64,000 bases of DNA from Rhodococcus tibetensis (GTDB lineage Bacteria > Actinomycetota > Actinomycetes > Mycobacteriales > Mycobacteriaceae), in the NCBI RefSeq assembly GCF_024438035.1, contig NZ_JANFQF010000006.1:124001-188000 (forward strand). Direction: 5' to 3'. The position numbers and the translations under genes are program-made. Positions 37,956 through 48,658 of the stretch are shown here, in pieces. Position 1 is the stretch's first letter, and the number at the start of each line of letters is the position of its first letter. Under the pieces are notes generated by a model. The model did not search any database. It saw only the letters and a program-made list of their open reading frames with translations, and had not been told where the DNA came from.

Positions 37956-38758
37956 CGGCGTTCCTCCTCGGCGGCGGTGGTGCTGTGCACCACGAGTTGT
38001 TGCAAAGTGAGCGGTTCGATCTGCAGTCCGTCCTCGGTGGCCCGCGATCGCTCGGACTCCGACAGGACGGCGCGTACCGTCACTCTCTCCTGATGGCCGA
38101 GCGATTTGCGGTGCAGCACAGTCTTTCCCGACGCGAAGCGCGTCACCGCCGGCGGCGGTCCCGACACGGCGAGAGCGGCCCCGCGCAAGTCGTCCGCGTT
38201 CTCGGAGAGCACGACCCGCCCCTTGTCGAGGAGGATCACGTGTTCGATCAGGTCGCTGACCTCGTCGATGAGATGGGTGGGAGAGCACGACCGTGCGCGG
38301 GTGCTCGGCATAGTCGGCGAGAAGGCGGTCGTAGAACATATTCCGCGCCACCGCGTCGAGGCCTGCCGCAAGGTCAAGAAGCTGTCTTGGCCAGCGTCTC
38401 GTCCCAGTGGAGGAGTAGGTGGCGGGCAGCGGCCATTACATGCCTGACCTTGAAGTCGTCCGGGTACTTCTGACTTTCCTTCACGAAGCAGACGTGGCTC
38501 AGAATCTGGGAGTTCTCGTGTGGTGGCTGCCCGAGAATTTCGACCTCGCCGGCACTCTGGAATGCCTGACCGGTGAGGATCTGCATCAGTGTGGGTCTTG
38601 CCCGCACCAATGCGTCCGAGCAGTCCGTAGATCTTGTTCCGGCCCAGCGTGATATCGACTCCGTCGAGTGCCGAGAAATTTCCGAACAGTTTGGTGACGC
38701 CGCGCGCCGTGGCCACGGTGGTGGTCTCGGATGCGGTGTCGAGTGCCGCGCCGGTCAT
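37952..38758 (-). pseudogene. ABC transporter ATP-binding protein, frameshifted and internally deleted
   Basis: The frame stays open for 268 codons, but only its two ends are ABC-like (start to GLLGRIGAGKT; THLIDEVSDLIEHVILLDKG to the end). The middle is read out of phase. In the next frame the true sequence runs LMQILTGQAFQSAGEVEILG to LHWDETLAKT. One extra base in the GGG run at 38593-38595 (plus strand) breaks the Walker A box; another near 38279-38281 restores the phase. Between LAKT and GLDAVARNMFYDR (near 38360-38380) about 45 codons are missing, including the signature motif and Walker B. It cannot make a working ATPase. Confidence 0.85.
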
Positions 38759-39117
38759 CGCGCTCCCTCCCGTTCATCGAGCATGGTCTTCAGTTCGGTG
38801 ATGCTGACGCCGAGTTTGTCCGCCTCGGTGACGAGGGGATCGATGTACTGGCGAGCGAACCGCTCGCGCCGGCGAAATCTCAGCGCGTCGCCGGCCCCCG
38901 TGGTGACGAACATTCCAATTCCCCGCTTCTTGTAGAGGATGCCGTCGGCAACCAGCTGATTGAGGCCCTTCCCTGCGGTTGCCGGGTTGATGCGATGGAA
39001 AGCGGCAAGCTCGTTGGTCGACGGCACCTGCCCCTCTTCCTGGAGGGAACCGTCGATGATCGCGTTTTCGATGAGTTCGGCGATCTGCTGGAACAGCGGT
39101 GTGCCGTTGTCGATCAT
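38755..39117 (-). CDS. GntR family regulator, YtrA type
   Basis: A 120-residue short GntR protein. The winged helix reads PLFQQIAELIENAIIDGSLQ, VPSTNELAAFHRINPATAGK and LVADGILYKKRGIGMFVTTG. A short C-terminal helical tail replaces the usual ligand domain, which defines the YtrA subfamily. Such regulators repress linked ABC transporter genes, often with envelope-stress response. ATG at 39117; its end overlaps the start of the ATPase pseudogene (4 bases), so it heads this three-gene operon. Confidence 0.88.
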   Translation of the reverse strand: MIDNGTPLFQQIAELIENAIIDGSLQEEGQVPSTNELAAFHRINPATAGKGLNQLVADGILYKKRGIGMFVTTGAGDALRFRRRERFARQYIDPLVTEADKLGVSITELKTMLDEREGAR

Positions 39118-39221
39118 GGCCTGCCCCGCCGCCAGTTGATCGGTTCATTACTCATGTAATGAACCATAGAACCCGAAAGGCTGTGAGCGCAAGGCGGCCC
39201 ACATCGCGTAGGTTTTCTGCC

Positions 39222-39788
39222 ATGGAACTGACGCACGTGGCTGTGGGTGACGGGAACTGCGCCGTTCGGCTCGACGGGCCGTCGAGTAAACACGCCGTCC
39301 TGCTGCTGCCCGGTGCGGGGGACGCCCCCGACGTCTACGACGGTGTGTGCGCCCGTCTGCACAATTCGGACCTGCGCACGATCGTGCCCGAGTCCATCGA
39401 GGGTCTGGATGATTCAGCCGTGATGGGGCTGCTCGACGAGCTGAAGGTCGGATGGGTGAACCTCGTGGGTAGCCGAGAGGGGGCCGAACTCGCCTGGACG
39501 CTCGCTGCCCGCCAGTTCGGGCGCTTCGCCAGCCTTGTGGTGGCGGATCGTGGTCACCCGGCGGCGCCCGACGGGAAGGGCGACATTCGCGAGGCAGGAT
39601 GCCCACCGGTGGAGCTTCCGACCACCGTGATGGTCGGAAGCGCCACGCGGCGAGCCGAAGCCGATGCGAGCGGCCGCTTCGTCTACTCGGATTTCCGCGT
39701 CGTGGAACTGGAGGGCGTCAGCAATGTTCCGGTCGCCGCGGCCGCCGAGCTCGCCACCGAGATCGTTTTGCGAACAAGCCCCTGGTAG
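39222..39788 (+). CDS. alpha/beta hydrolase-like protein of unknown function
   Basis: A 188-residue protein. AVLLLPGAGDAPDVYDGVCA fits the first strand and oxyanion region of an alpha/beta hydrolase. The nucleophile elbow is replaced by VNLVGSREGAEL (GSREG where GxSxG is expected), so the serine is displaced or lost. The protein is also short for the fold. It may be non-catalytic. It faces the mycothione reductase gene tail to tail with 19 bases between stops. Confidence 0.7.
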   Translation: MELTHVAVGDGNCAVRLDGPSSKHAVLLLPGAGDAPDVYDGVCARLHNSDLRTIVPESIEGLDDSAVMGLLDELKVGWVNLVGSREGAELAWTLAARQFGRFASLVVADRGHPAAPDGKGDIREAGCPPVELPTTVMVGSATRRAEADASGRFVYSDFRVVELEGVSNVPVAAAAELATEIVLRTSPW

Positions 39789-39807
39789 TTGGTGGAGTGC
39801 CGAGCCG

Positions 39808-41196
39808 CTACAGGCCGCTGTCGTCGACGTCGAGACCGAGGAGGGCGTTCTCGACGACCTCGGGGAGCGCCGGGTGTATCCAGTACTGACCCCGAGCCAA
39901 CCGGTGTGCCGTCACATCGAAACTCATGGCCTGGATCAAGGGCTGGATCACCGTGGAGGCCTGTGCACCGATCACGTGTGCGCCCAGCAGACGCCCCGTG
40001 CCACGCTCGGCGATGATCTTGCAGAAACCCTCATCGTCCTCCATGGCCCATCCGTAGGCCACGTCACCGAAGGCCTGGATCTTCACCGTGACGTCCCAGC
40101 CGGCGTCCCGGGCCTCGCGCTCGGTGAGTCCGACGTGGGCGATCTGCGGGTCGGTGAAGACCGCCGCGGGCACGACCCGGTGGTCGGTGCGGCGCAGTCC
40201 CGATGTGTCCTGCCACGCGTCCCGTAGCAGGTTGTGCTGGACGACTCGGGCCTCGTGATTGGCAACGTGTTTGAGCTGGTACGGCGAGGACACATCGCCG
40301 AGCGCGAAGACCCCCTCGGCGCTCGTGCGCTGGAACTCGTCGACGACGACACGCCCCTGGTCGAGGTCGATGCCGCCGGCGTCCGCCCCGATCACGTCAC
40401 CGTTGGACTGCCTGCCGGTGGCCACGAGCAGGACGTCGCCCGACACGATCCGTCCGTTGTCGAGTTCCACCGCGACACCCGCACCGTCGGGGCGCACCGA
40501 CGCCACCGTCCGGCCACGGTGCACGTCCCACTTCGACGACGCCAGATCCGTGAACCGCCGGGCCACGTCGTCGTCCAGGTGCCGCAACAGGTGCTCGCCC
40601 CGCGAGATCAGCGACACCCGCGTGCCGAGCGCGGAGAACACGTGCGCGAATTCCGCGGCGATGAACCCGGCTCCGATGATCACCAGGCGCTCGGGGAGTT
40701 CGGGGAGCCGCATGATGTCGTCGTTGGTGTAATACGGCACCCCTGCCTTGCGCACGACGGCCGGGATGATCGGCCTCGACCCGGCGGCGACGACTACCTG
40801 ATCTGCCGTGATGGTCTCACCGTTTCCGGTGTCGATCGTCCGCGGACCGACGAAGGACGCATGCCCACGGAAGAGCGTGGTATTCGGGGTGTCCTCCGCG
40901 CGGTAGCGCTCACCGCCGGCGGAGATCGGATCGATACGGCCGAAGACCCGCTTGACGATGTCGGGCCAGCGCACACCCTCGAGTTGCGCATCGACTCCGT
41001 ACTTCGCGGTGTCGGTGACCGTGCGGGCGACCTCGGCGGCGTAGACGAACATCTTGGTGGGGATGCATCCCACATTCAGGCACGTCCCGCCGAACGTGCC
41101 CTTCTCGAGAAGTGCGATTTTCATGTCCGAAAAGCGTTCGTCGGGAAGGGAATTGCCGGACCCGGAACCGATGATGGCGAGATCGAAGTGGGTCAT
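39808..41196 (-). CDS. mtr: mycothione reductase
   Basis: A 462-residue flavoprotein disulfide reductase that keeps mycothiol reduced with NADPH. N terminus: FAD-binding [20 protein letters not shown], then the redox disulfide [16 protein letters not shown](P)-binding is around [20 protein letters not shown], and the C-terminal His-Glu pair is in [13 protein letters not shown]. The GSGNS variant near the start is typical of mycothione reductase rather than lipoamide dehydrogenase. This enzyme indicates a mycothiol-using actinobacterium. ATG at 41196 overlaps the hydrolase stop by four bases. Confidence 0.93.
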   Translation of the reverse strand: MTHFDLAIIGSGSGNSLPDERFSDMKIALLEKGTFGGTCLNVGCIPTKMFVYAAEVARTVTDTAKYGVDAQLEGVRWPDIVKRVFGRIDPISAGGERYRAEDTPNTTLFRGHASFVGPRTIDTGNGETITADQVVVAAGSRPIIPAVVRKAGVPYYTNDDIMRLPELPERLVIIGAGFIAAEFAHVFSALGTRVSLISRGEHLLRHLDDDVARRFTDLASSKWDVHRGRTVASVRPDGAGVAVELDNGRIVSGDVLLVATGRQSNGDVIGADAGGIDLDQGRVVVDEFQRTSAEGVFALGDVSSPYQLKHVANHEARVVQHNLLRDAWQDTSGLRRTDHRVVPAAVFTDPQIAHVGLTEREARDAGWDVTVKIQAFGDVAYGWAMEDDEGFCKIIAERGTGRLLGAHVIGAQASTVIQPLIQAMSFDVTAHRLARGQYWIHPALPEVVENALLGLDVDDSGL

Positions 41197-42203
41197 CGCG
41201 GTGCCTGCGCGGAGTTGTGGCCGTGCAGCCAGTCGAGCCAGAGGTCCACCTCGGCGAACGCCTGTGCGCGAGGCTCGTCCGACGACAGGAAGACGTCGTG
41301 CCGGGCGCCCGGTATCGGCACTATCGTCGTGCGGTCGCCGAGACATCCGGCCCACCGGGCGATCTGCCGGACATCGAGGACCGCATCTGCCGTATCGACC
41401 TGCGGGTCGTATCGCGGAGCGAAGTACGACGCCTTGGAACGCAGGATGAGCGCCGGAACACCGATATCGAGACCGCGGTGCAGTTGCGCATGCCCGCGGC
41501 GCACGGCGCGGAGCCAGCCGAACGTGACGGGAAAACCGCCGAGGGGTTTCCAGTCCAGGTTGTAGTTCCAGATCCCGTTGCCGTCGACGTGCAGGCTCAC
41601 CCCGTAGGTGTCGAGGGTAGTCTTCGGAACCACCGACTTGCGCTTGACCCGGCCGAGCGCATCGACGGCCACCGTGCCCACATTTCGCAGGTAGGACGGC
41701 CCCTGGAGGTCGAACCACGGGCTGTTGAGAATGACTCCGCTGACGCCGAGGCCGGCGGTGCCGTCGGCCTTCTTCTGCCGTCGATGCAGCCACAGCGGCA
41801 GGACGAGCCCTCCGGTGGAGTGCGCGACAAGCAGGACCTGGCCCTCGCCGGTCTGCTCGCGCACGAGGCGGAGCGCCTCGTCGAGTTCGGCGTCGTACAG
41901 CGTGAGGTCCGAGACGAAATGCGCCGTCTGCCCGGGCTTCAGGGAACGACCACACTTGCGCAGGTCGAGGGCGAAGAACGCATATCCCTGGTCGGCGAAG
42001 TGCTCGGCCAGATGTTTCTGGAAGAAATAGTCGGTAAATCCGTGCACGTACAGCACTGCCCGACCGGTGCGTTTCGTCTCCTGCGCGGGCTGGTACCGGA
42101 TCAGCGTTGCCTCGACCTCACCCTCCCCGTCGGGATCGCTACCGAGGGGGATGGTCAACTGCTGATATCCGTCGCCGAGAACATCGGGAACCCATGTAGT
42201 CAC
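41193..42203 (-). CDS. alpha/beta hydrolase (lysophospholipase-like)
   Basis: A 336-residue serine hydrolase. Oxyanion region [20 protein letters not shown], nucleophile elbow [14 protein letters not shown] (GxSxG as AHSTGG), and a C-terminal His in [15 protein letters not shown]. It resembles monoacylglycerol lipase/lysophospholipase-type proteins and the Rv2854 position next to mtr. GTG start at 42203. It is translated ahead of, and coupled to, mtr. Substrate unknown. Confidence 0.87.
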   Translation of the reverse strand: MTTWVPDVLGDGYQQLTIPLGSDPDGEGEVEATLIRYQPAQETKRTGRAVLYVHGFTDYFFQKHLAEHFADQGYAFFALDLRKCGRSLKPGQTAHFVSDLTLYDAELDEALRLVREQTGEGQVLLVAHSTGGLVLPLWLHRRQKKADGTAGLGVSGVILNSPWFDLQGPSYLRNVGTVAVDALGRVKRKSVVPKTTLDTYGVSLHVDGNGIWNYNLDWKPLGGFPVTFGWLRAVRRGHAQLHRGLDIGVPALILRSKASYFAPRYDPQVDTADAVLDVRQIARWAGCLGDRTTIVPIPGARHDVFLSSDEPRAQAFAEVDLWLDWLHGHNSAQAPR

Positions 42204-42348
42204 AGATCACAATCTAATGTGCGATTCCCGGCCGTGGGGAGGCGCACAATTGGGGCAGGTAACTTCCGCTCATACGCGCGGGTAACCTATGCGGCGAACA
42301 CGGCAGGCGGATGCGCGCACGGCTATGGACAAGGAAGTCGATTCTCCA

Positions 42349-43872
42349 GTGTCAGATCAGAACGCGGTAGAGACGAAGACGGATGTAGTGCTGGTGGGCG
42401 CGGGCATCATGAGCGCGACGTTAGGGGCGATCCTGCGTCAGGTGCAGCCCGACTGGTCGATCACCACCTTCGAACGGCTCGACGCCGTCGCGGCCGAGAG
42501 CAGCGATCCGTGGAACAACGCCGGCACCGGTCACTCTGCGTTGTGTGAACTCAACTACACGCCCGAGAACCCCGACGGCACCGTAGAGATCGCGAAGGCC
42601 GTCAACGTCAACGAGCAGTTCCAGGTGTCGCGGCAGTTCTGGGCGCACGCAGTCGAGACCGGGGTGCTCACCAAGCCGAAGGAATTCATCAACCCGATTC
42701 CTCACGTCAGCTTCGTGCACGGCGAGGCCAACGTGAAGTACCTGCGCGCCCGCTACGACGCGCTGGCCGGACACCCCCTCTTCGCGGGCATGGAGTACGT
42801 GGCGGATCCGGACGAGTTCACCCGCCGTCTGCCCTTGATGGCGAAGGGCCGCGACTTCAGCGATCCGATCGCGCTCAACTGGACCGAGGACGGCACCGAC
42901 GTCGACTTCGGTGCCCTCACCAAGCAGCTTCTCGGCTACGTCGGCGCGTCCGGCGGCATCGTGCATTTCGGTCACGAGGTCACCGATCTCACCAAGCAGT
43001 CCGACGGCAGCTGGGTGGTCAAGGTCACCAACCGTCGCAACGGCACCAAGAAGGTCGTGCGTAGCAAGTTCGTATTCGTCGGCGCCGGCGGTGGTGCCTT
43101 GCACCTGCTGCAAAAGTCGGGTATCTCCGAAGCCAAGGGCTTCGGCGGATTCCCGGTCAGTGGCGCGTTCCTGCGCTGCACCAATCCGGAACTCATCGAT
43201 CAGCACCGGGCCAAGGTGTACGGCAAGGCCGCAGTGGGTGCTCCGCCCATGTCAGTGCCGCACCTCGACACCCGGGTGATCGGCAGTAAGCCCGGACTGC
43301 TGTTCGGCCCGTATGCCGGCTGGTCTCCCAAGTTCCTCAAGGAAGGGCGCGTCACCGATCTCCCCGGTTCGGTGAAGCCCGATAACCTCCTGTCGATGCT
43401 CGGCGTCGGGGTGAGCGAACTGGGCCTGGTCAAGTACCTGATCAGCGAGCTCACCAAGTCGGAGGCCGGCCGGATCGACACGCTGCGCGAGTTCGTCCCC
43501 AAAGCCATCGGCAAGGACTGGGAATTGATCACCGCCGGACAGCGTGTCCAGGTGATCCGGCGAGCCAAGGGCAAGGGCGGCGTCCTCGAGTTCGGCACCG
43601 CGGTGGTCAATGCCGCAGACGGCAGTATCGCCGGTCTGCTCGGTGCGTCGCCCGGTGCGTCGACGGCAGTGCCGGCCATGTTCGACGTGCTTGCGCGCTG
43701 CTTCCCGGACCGGTACGAGTCGTGGAAGCCGAAGCTGCAGGAAATGGTGCCGTCGCTGGGTGTGAAGCTCACCGACGAAGCGGGGCTGTTCGCGCAGGTC
43801 TGGGAGCACACGTCGAAGGTTCTTCAGCTCGATACCGTCGCGGTGGAAGAGGCCTCGGTTGCCGCCCTCTGA
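42349..43872 (+). CDS. mqo: malate:quinone oxidoreductase
   Basis: A 507-residue FAD-dependent membrane-associated enzyme that oxidises malate to oxaloacetate and passes electrons to menaquinone. The FAD motif is [19 protein letters not shown], followed by [18 protein letters not shown] and a C-terminal [15 protein letters not shown] prefer GTG at 42349 ([13 protein letters not shown]) from the usual family start; ATGs at 42325 and 42289 would add 8 or 20 residues. It is a single-gene unit, divergent from the hydrolase-mtr operon. Confidence 0.93.
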   Translation: MSDQNAVETKTDVVLVGAGIMSATLGAILRQVQPDWSITTFERLDAVAAESSDPWNNAGTGHSALCELNYTPENPDGTVEIAKAVNVNEQFQVSRQFWAHAVETGVLTKPKEFINPIPHVSFVHGEANVKYLRARYDALAGHPLFAGMEYVADPDEFTRRLPLMAKGRDFSDPIALNWTEDGTDVDFGALTKQLLGYVGASGGIVHFGHEVTDLTKQSDGSWVVKVTNRRNGTKKVVRSKFVFVGAGGGALHLLQKSGISEAKGFGGFPVSGAFLRCTNPELIDQHRAKVYGKAAVGAPPMSVPHLDTRVIGSKPGLLFGPYAGWSPKFLKEGRVTDLPGSVKPDNLLSMLGVGVSELGLVKYLISELTKSEAGRIDTLREFVPKAIGKDWELITAGQRVQVIRRAKGKGGVLEFGTAVVNAADGSIAGLLGASPGASTAVPAMFDVLARCFPDRYESWKPKLQEMVPSLGVKLTDEAGLFAQVWEHTSKVLQLDTVAVEEASVAAL

Positions 43873-43935
43873 CGGGTGAGCGGCGGGGCCTGCTACAGGC
43901 GCGCTCCGGACCGGCTTGTGTCATAGTTGCCTGTC

Positions 43936-44460
43936 ATGACGGCAACTGCAGCACTCAAGCGTGCGTGGGCACTCGATCTCGACAACAAGACGCTCTACGA
44001 GTTACTCAAGCTTCGAGTCGAGGTGTTCGTCGTCGAACAGGCCTGTCCGTACCCGGACCTGGACGGGCAGGATCTGCTGGCCGACACGCGACATTTCTGG
44101 TTGGAGCAGGACGGTCAGGTGGTGTGCACTCTCCGTCTCCTGGAGGAGTACGACGACGGCACCACCTCGTTCCGGATCGGGCGACTGTGCACGTCGCGGC
44201 CCGCGCGTGGGCAGGGCCACACCACCCGTCTCCTGCGGGCTGCGCTTGCCGAGGTGGGGTCCGCGCCCTGCCGGATCAACGCGCAGACCTACCTGGTGGG
44301 CATGTATGCGAAGCACGGATTCACGCCGGACGGCGAGGAGTTCGTCGAGGACGGTATCCCGCACGTTCCCATGAAGCGTGGTGGCAGCGCGGCCCGCAGT
44401 TCGGGGGACGCGGCGTCGGTACCGGATGCCCAGGGCGCCCCGTCGACAGCCGGCCGGTGA
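43936..44460 (+). CDS. GNAT family N-acetyltransferase (ElaA type)
   Basis: A 174-residue GNAT protein. It has the ElaA-type N terminus LYELLKLRVEVFVVEQACPY with DLDGQDLLADTRHFW, the acetyl-CoA region RIGRLCTSRPARGQGHTTRL, and a final strand INAQTYLVGMYAKHGFTPDG. A low-complexity tail of about 30 residues follows. Substrate unknown. It lies directly upstream of the cobalamin riboswitch. Confidence 0.87.
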   Translation: MTATAALKRAWALDLDNKTLYELLKLRVEVFVVEQACPYPDLDGQDLLADTRHFWLEQDGQVVCTLRLLEEYDDGTTSFRIGRLCTSRPARGQGHTTRLLRAALAEVGSAPCRINAQTYLVGMYAKHGFTPDGEEFVEDGIPHVPMKRGGSAARSSGDAASVPDAQGAPSTAGR

Positions 44461-44473
44461 GCGCCGACTAGGG

Positions 44474-44605
44474 TCGGCGAGTGAATGTCCGCGGGGAAGT
44501 CCTGTTCGAACCAGGTGCGGTCCCGCCACTGTGACGGATCTTTCGATTCGCTACTGCCACGGGCGCAGCGAATCGAAGTCCCAGCCAGATCGCCGCGGCA
44601 TTCGT
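44474..44605 (+). promoter_or_regulatory. cobalamin riboswitch
   Basis: The core matches the B12 element: GGGGAAGTCCTGTTCGAACC at 44493-44512, then GGTGCGGTCCCGCCACTGTG at 44514-44533, which contains the B12-box core CCGCCACTGTGA. A perfect 11-bp arm, TTCGATTCGCT (44542-44552) with AGCGAATCGAA (44567-44577), follows, and then GTCCCAGCCAGATCGCC (44579-44595), the CCAG-containing closing strand. It precedes the chelatase-cobO-cobB-cobE-cysG genes, which adenosylcobalamin would switch off. Outer limits are approximate. Confidence 0.85.
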
Positions 44606-44654
44606 ACCGGCCAACAGCTCTCGGCGAGGAAACCGGGGCGTGAAGGGAAGCATC

Positions 44655-46595
44655 GTGCGCACCAACCGTGAAGTGGACCAGTCTCGCCGGGACTCCTCGG
44701 TGGGTTTCCCGTTCAGCGCGGTCGTCGGCCAGGATCAGCTTCGTCTGGCGCTCGTCCTGTGCGCCGTCCATCCGGGCATCGGCGGTGTGCTGGTGCGCGG
44801 GGAGAAGGGCACGGCCAAGTCGACGGTCGTCCGGGCGCTCACCACACTGTTGCCTGCCGTCCGCGACGAGAACGGGCCGCGGCCCGCGCGGCTGGTCGAG
44901 TTGCCGGTGGGCGCCACCGAAGACCGCGTGGTCGGTTCGCTCGACCTCGAGAAGGTACTGCGCGACGGTGAACGTGCATTCCGGCCGGGTCTTCTCTCCG
45001 CTGCCCATCAGGGCGTTCTGTATGTCGACGAAGTGAACCTCCTGCACGATCATCTGGTCGACGTTCTCCTCGACGCCGCGGCGATGGGCCGGGTGCACAT
45101 CGAGCGGGACGGAATCTCCCACTCGCATCCAGCGCGATTCGTGTTGGTGGGCACCATGAACCCGGAAGAGGGCGAACTGCGACCGCAGCTTCTGGACCGC
45201 TTCGGCCTCGCTGTGGACGTCGCGGCGTCGCGTGATGTCGATGTGCGCATGGAGGTGGTGCGGCGGCGCCTCGACTTCGAACGGGACCCGGAGACGTTCG
45301 CCGCGCGGTATGCCGAGCAGGATCAGGCTCTGGCCGGCGCCATCCTCGAAGCCCGGGACCGGCTCGATTCAGTCGAACTCGACGACACGGAACTGCGCCG
45401 GATCGCGTCACTGTGCGCCTCGTTCGACGTCGACGGCATGCGCGCCGATCTGGTCCTGGCCCGCACGGCCACCGCGCACGCCGCCTGGCGCGGTGCGGAC
45501 GCCGTGGCGGCGGAGGACGTGCGGGTTGCCGCGGAGTTGACGTTGCCGCACCGGCGCCGTCGGGACCCCTTCGACGAGCCGGGCCTCGACCAGGACCAGC
45601 TTGACGAGGCGTTGCGTCAGGCCGATGCGGACGCCAGCGCCGCCGCCGAGGAACCGCCCGCCGAAGGTCCGCCGCCTGAGAATTCTGCCGCAACGCCTGG
45701 TGGTGACGCCCCGGACGACAACGGGACCGACCCCGACGGACCGGACGACCCTGACGGACCGGGCGGCGGGGCGCCGCCGCCGGAGCGACCTGCCGGGCCG
45801 ACCGGCTCCCAGTTCACCACCAAGTTGCTGGAGATTCCCGGTGTGGGCGAAGGAGCGCCCGGTCGGCGCTCTCGCTCCCGCTCGTCGCGTGGTCGAGCGG
45901 TGCGGGCAGCGGCGGAGCAGGGGCACGGCCTCCACCTCGTGGGCACTCTGTTCGCGGCGGCGGATCGGCAAGTTGCTCGTGGACGCACGGCAGGCAGAAT
46001 GATTCTGGACTCGGCCGACCTGCGCGGTGCGATTCGGGAGGGCCGCGAGGGGAACCTCGTGGTGTTCGTCGTGGACGCGTCCGGCTCGATGGCGGCGCGT
46101 GATCGATTGTCAGCGGTCACCGGGGCCGTCGTCTCACTCCTGCGCGACGCATATCAGCGCCGTGACAAAGTGGCCGTCATCACGATGCGTGGACGAGACG
46201 CCGAACTTGTTCTGCCGCCGACGTCTTCGGTGGACATCGCGGTCCGTCGACTGCGCGGAATGCGCACCGGAGGGAAATCACCTCTGGCGGAAGGCTTCCT
46301 GCGTGCCCGGCAGGTGGTCCTGCGTGAACGGCTTCGTGACCCGCAGCGGCGGGCGCTCGTGGTGACACTCACCGACGGCCGGGCCACGGGCAGCAAAGAC
46401 GCTCTGCATCGCGCCACAGTGGCCGCAGGGTTGCTCGCCGACAGCGCTGTCGCCTCGGTCGTGGTGGACTGTGAGACCGGGATGGTCCGGCTGGGCCTCG
46501 CAGCGGAACTGGCCCGGCATCTACGAGGCGGGTACGTCCGGCTCGGTGAACTGTCTGCGCAGCACGTCGCGGGTGTGGTCCGCGCTGCGGCGTAG
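44655..46595 (+). CDS. magnesium/cobalt chelatase ChlI-ChlD fusion-type protein
   Basis: A 646-residue protein joining an AAA+ (ChlI/CobS-like) half and a VWA (ChlD/CobT-like) half. Walker [17 protein letters not shown]; Walker [16 protein letters not shown]; arginine/sensor region: [16 protein letters not shown]. An acidic Pro/Gly linker (about residues 320-400) follows, then the VWA MIDAS motif [15 protein letters not shown]. Rv2850c has the same form, next to cobO. With CobN it would insert cobalt in place of CobS/CobT. GTG at 44655 has GAAGGGAAG five bases before it; GTG at 44640 is an alternative. Confidence 0.92.
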   Translation: MRTNREVDQSRRDSSVGFPFSAVVGQDQLRLALVLCAVHPGIGGVLVRGEKGTAKSTVVRALTTLLPAVRDENGPRPARLVELPVGATEDRVVGSLDLEKVLRDGERAFRPGLLSAAHQGVLYVDEVNLLHDHLVDVLLDAAAMGRVHIERDGISHSHPARFVLVGTMNPEEGELRPQLLDRFGLAVDVAASRDVDVRMEVVRRRLDFERDPETFAARYAEQDQALAGAILEARDRLDSVELDDTELRRIASLCASFDVDGMRADLVLARTATAHAAWRGADAVAAEDVRVAAELTLPHRRRRDPFDEPGLDQDQLDEALRQADADASAAAEEPPAEGPPPENSAATPGGDAPDDNGTDPDGPDDPDGPGGGAPPPERPAGPTGSQFTTKLLEIPGVGEGAPGRRSRSRSSRGRAVRAAAEQGHGLHLVGTLFAAADRQVARGRTAGRMILDSADLRGAIREGREGNLVVFVVDASGSMAARDRLSAVTGAVVSLLRDAYQRRDKVAVITMRGRDAELVLPPTSSVDIAVRRLRGMRTGGKSPLAEGFLRARQVVLRERLRDPQRRALVVTLTDGRATGSKDALHRATVAAGLLADSAVASVVVDCETGMVRLGLAAELARHLRGGYVRLGELSAQHVAGVVRAAA

Positions 46596-46649
46596 GAGAA
46601 CCCCGGCGTAAGAGAACCCCGGCCTCATCGAACGGTAGGAGAGCAGGAC

Positions 46650-47264
46650 ATGCCCAAGGGAGTTCCCGAGAACGTCCCGAACGACGGCCTCACCACACGG
46701 CAGCGACGGAATGCGCCGATACTCGCGGTCCACACCGGCCCGGGTAAGGGGAAATCCACTGCAGCCTTCGGAATGGCGTTGCGCGCGTGGAACCAGGGAT
46801 TCGACGTCGGCGTCTTCCAGTTCGTGAAGAGCGCCAAGTGGAAGGTGGGGGAGGAGGCAGCGTTCCGCGCCCTGGGGCGGCTCCACGACGACACCGGGGT
46901 CGGTGGCGCCGTGCAATGGCACAAGATGGGCGAGGGCTGGTCGTGGACGCGCAAACACGGCTCCGAGGAAGATCATGCCGAATCTGCTGCCGAGGGATGG
47001 CGTGAGATTGCCCGCCGGCTCGCCGCGGAGGAGCACCGCTTCTATGTGCTCGACGAATTCACCTATCCCCTGAAGTGGGGGTGGGTGGACGTCGACGAGG
47101 TCGTCGCGGTGCTGCGCGACCGGCCCGGGACTCAGCATGTCGTGATCACAGGCAGGGACGCCCCGCAGGCTTTGATCGATGCGGCCGACTTGGTGACGGA
47201 GATGACGAAGATTGCGCATCCGATGGATGCCGGCCGCAAGGGCCAGCGAGGCATCGAGTGGTAA
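46650..47264 (+). CDS. cobO: cob(I)yrinic acid a,c-diamide adenosyltransferase
   Basis: A 204-residue CobO/BtuR-type enzyme that attaches the 5'-deoxyadenosyl group to the cobalt. P-loop VHTGPGKGKSTAAFGMALRA, VGVFQFVKSAKWKVGEE and the conserved YVLDEFTYPLKWGWVD with VVITGRDAPQALIDAADLVT. Full length. Its stop lies within the start region of cobB, so the two are coupled. Confidence 0.95.
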   Translation: MPKGVPENVPNDGLTTRQRRNAPILAVHTGPGKGKSTAAFGMALRAWNQGFDVGVFQFVKSAKWKVGEEAAFRALGRLHDDTGVGGAVQWHKMGEGWSWTRKHGSEEDHAESAAEGWREIARRLAAEEHRFYVLDEFTYPLKWGWVDVDEVVAVLRDRPGTQHVVITGRDAPQALIDAADLVTEMTKIAHPMDAGRKGQRGIEW

Positions 47265-48658
47265 GTGTGCATCCGGCGGCTCCTGCCGTCGTCGTTGCAG
47301 CGCCCGCCTCGGGTAGCGGAAAGACTACTGTCGCAACAGGTCTGATGGGGGCGCTGCGTCAGGTCGGGAGCACGGTCGCGCCCTTCAAGGTCGGCCCCGA
47401 CTACATCGATCCGGGCTACCATGCGCTTGCCGCGGGTCGGCCGGGCCGAAATCTCGACCCGGTCATGGTGGGGGCCGAGCGAATCGCCCCGCTCTACCGT
47501 CATGGCAGCACAGACTGTGACATCGCGGTCGTCGAGGGTGTCATGGGATTGTTCGACGGCAAGATCGATGCCGCGTCCCAGCAGCCGTCGGCCGAGGGGT
47601 CGACAGCGCAGGTGGCGGCACTGCTCGGCGCACCCGTCGTGCTGGTGGTCGATGCCCGGGGGCACAGCCAGAGTCTGGCCGCTGTGCTGCACGGCTTTTC
47701 GACGTACGACTCGTCGGTGCGCATCGGCGGTGTGATCCTCAACCGAGTCGGAAGCCCGCGGCATGAGCAGGTGCTGCGGCAGGCGAGTGAGCGTGCCGGA
47801 CTTCCCGTCTTGGGCGCGGTTCCGCGGATGGCGGAACTGGAAGTGCCGAGCCGGCATCTGGGCCTCGTTCCCGCTGCGGAACACGGCGCCGCTGCTCTGC
47901 AGGCAGTGGCGGCGATGACTCGGCTGGCTACACGGCATCTCGATCTGCCGGCGATCCGGGCGCTCGCCTGCTCGGCGGTCGACGGACCGGCATGGGATCC
48001 CGCTGTCGAGATAGGTGAGGTGGAGTCCGGTGCGCGCCCGACGGTGGCGATTGCCGGCGGCCGGGCCTTCACTTTCGGGTACGCCGAACATCGAGAACTG
48101 CTCGTGGCGGCCGGGGCGGAGGTGGTGACCTTCGATCCCCTGCACGACGAACTGCCTGCTGACACGTGCGGAGTAGTACTTCCGGGAGGCTTTCCCGAGG
48201 AGCACGCCGCCGCGCTCGCCGGGAACGACGGCCTCCTCGCGCAGATACGCGAACTCGCCGCTGCCGGTGCACCGATACACGCCGAATGTGCCGGACTGCT
48301 CTATCTCGCGCGCAGCCTGGACGGTTCCGCAATGGCAGCCGTGATCGACGTCGACGCTTCGTTCGGATCCCGGCTGACTCTGGGCTACCGCGACGCCGTG
48401 GCGTTGACCGATTCGTCGCTCTTCGCCGCCGGTGAGCGAGTGGTGGGGCACGAATTCCATCGAACGTCGCTCGCTCGAGGCGACGCGGCCGGCTACGCGC
48501 CGGCGTGGGGTTGGCGACCGTGGGACGGTGCACCGGCGCGCGAGGGATTCGCGGGCGGCGGCGTGCACGCGTCGTACCTCCACACGCATCCGGCAGGACA
48601 CCCCACCGCGATCGCGCGGTTCGTGAGCGCGGCCCGCGACTTCGCCCACCGTGGCTGA
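47258..48658 (+). CDS. cobB: cobyrinic acid a,c-diamide synthase
   Basis: A 466-residue glutamine-dependent amidase. ATP-binding half: APASGSGKTTVATGLMGALR, PFKVGPDYIDPGYH. Glutaminase half: nucleophile Cys in IHAECAGLLYLARSL and catalytic His in VHASYLHTHPAGH. Related to CobQ at 35.7 kb but with its own substrate class. GTG at 47258 overlaps cobO by 7 bases and has GAGG 6 bases upstream; GTG at 47267 is possible. Confidence 0.94.
   Translation: MVSVHPAAPAVVVAAPASGSGKTTVATGLMGALRQVGSTVAPFKVGPDYIDPGYHALAAGRPGRNLDPVMVGAERIAPLYRHGSTDCDIAVVEGVMGLFDGKIDAASQQPSAEGSTAQVAALLGAPVVLVVDARGHSQSLAAVLHGFSTYDSSVRIGGVILNRVGSPRHEQVLRQASERAGLPVLGAVPRMAELEVPSRHLGLVPAAEHGAAALQAVAAMTRLATRHLDLPAIRALACSAVDGPAWDPAVEIGEVESGARPTVAIAGGRAFTFGYAEHRELLVAAGAEVVTFDPLHDELPADTCGVVLPGGFPEEHAAALAGNDGLLAQIRELAAAGAPIHAECAGLLYLARSLDGSAMAAVIDVDASFGSRLTLGYRDAVALTDSSLFAAGERVVGHEFHRTSLARGDAAGYAPAWGWRPWDGAPAREGFAGGGVHASYLHTHPAGHPTAIARFVSAARDFAHRG

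Noticed and set aside
37952-38758. Intact 268-residue protein
   Set aside because: Only the ends are ABC-like in this frame; the middle is read out of phase and lacks the signature and Walker B.
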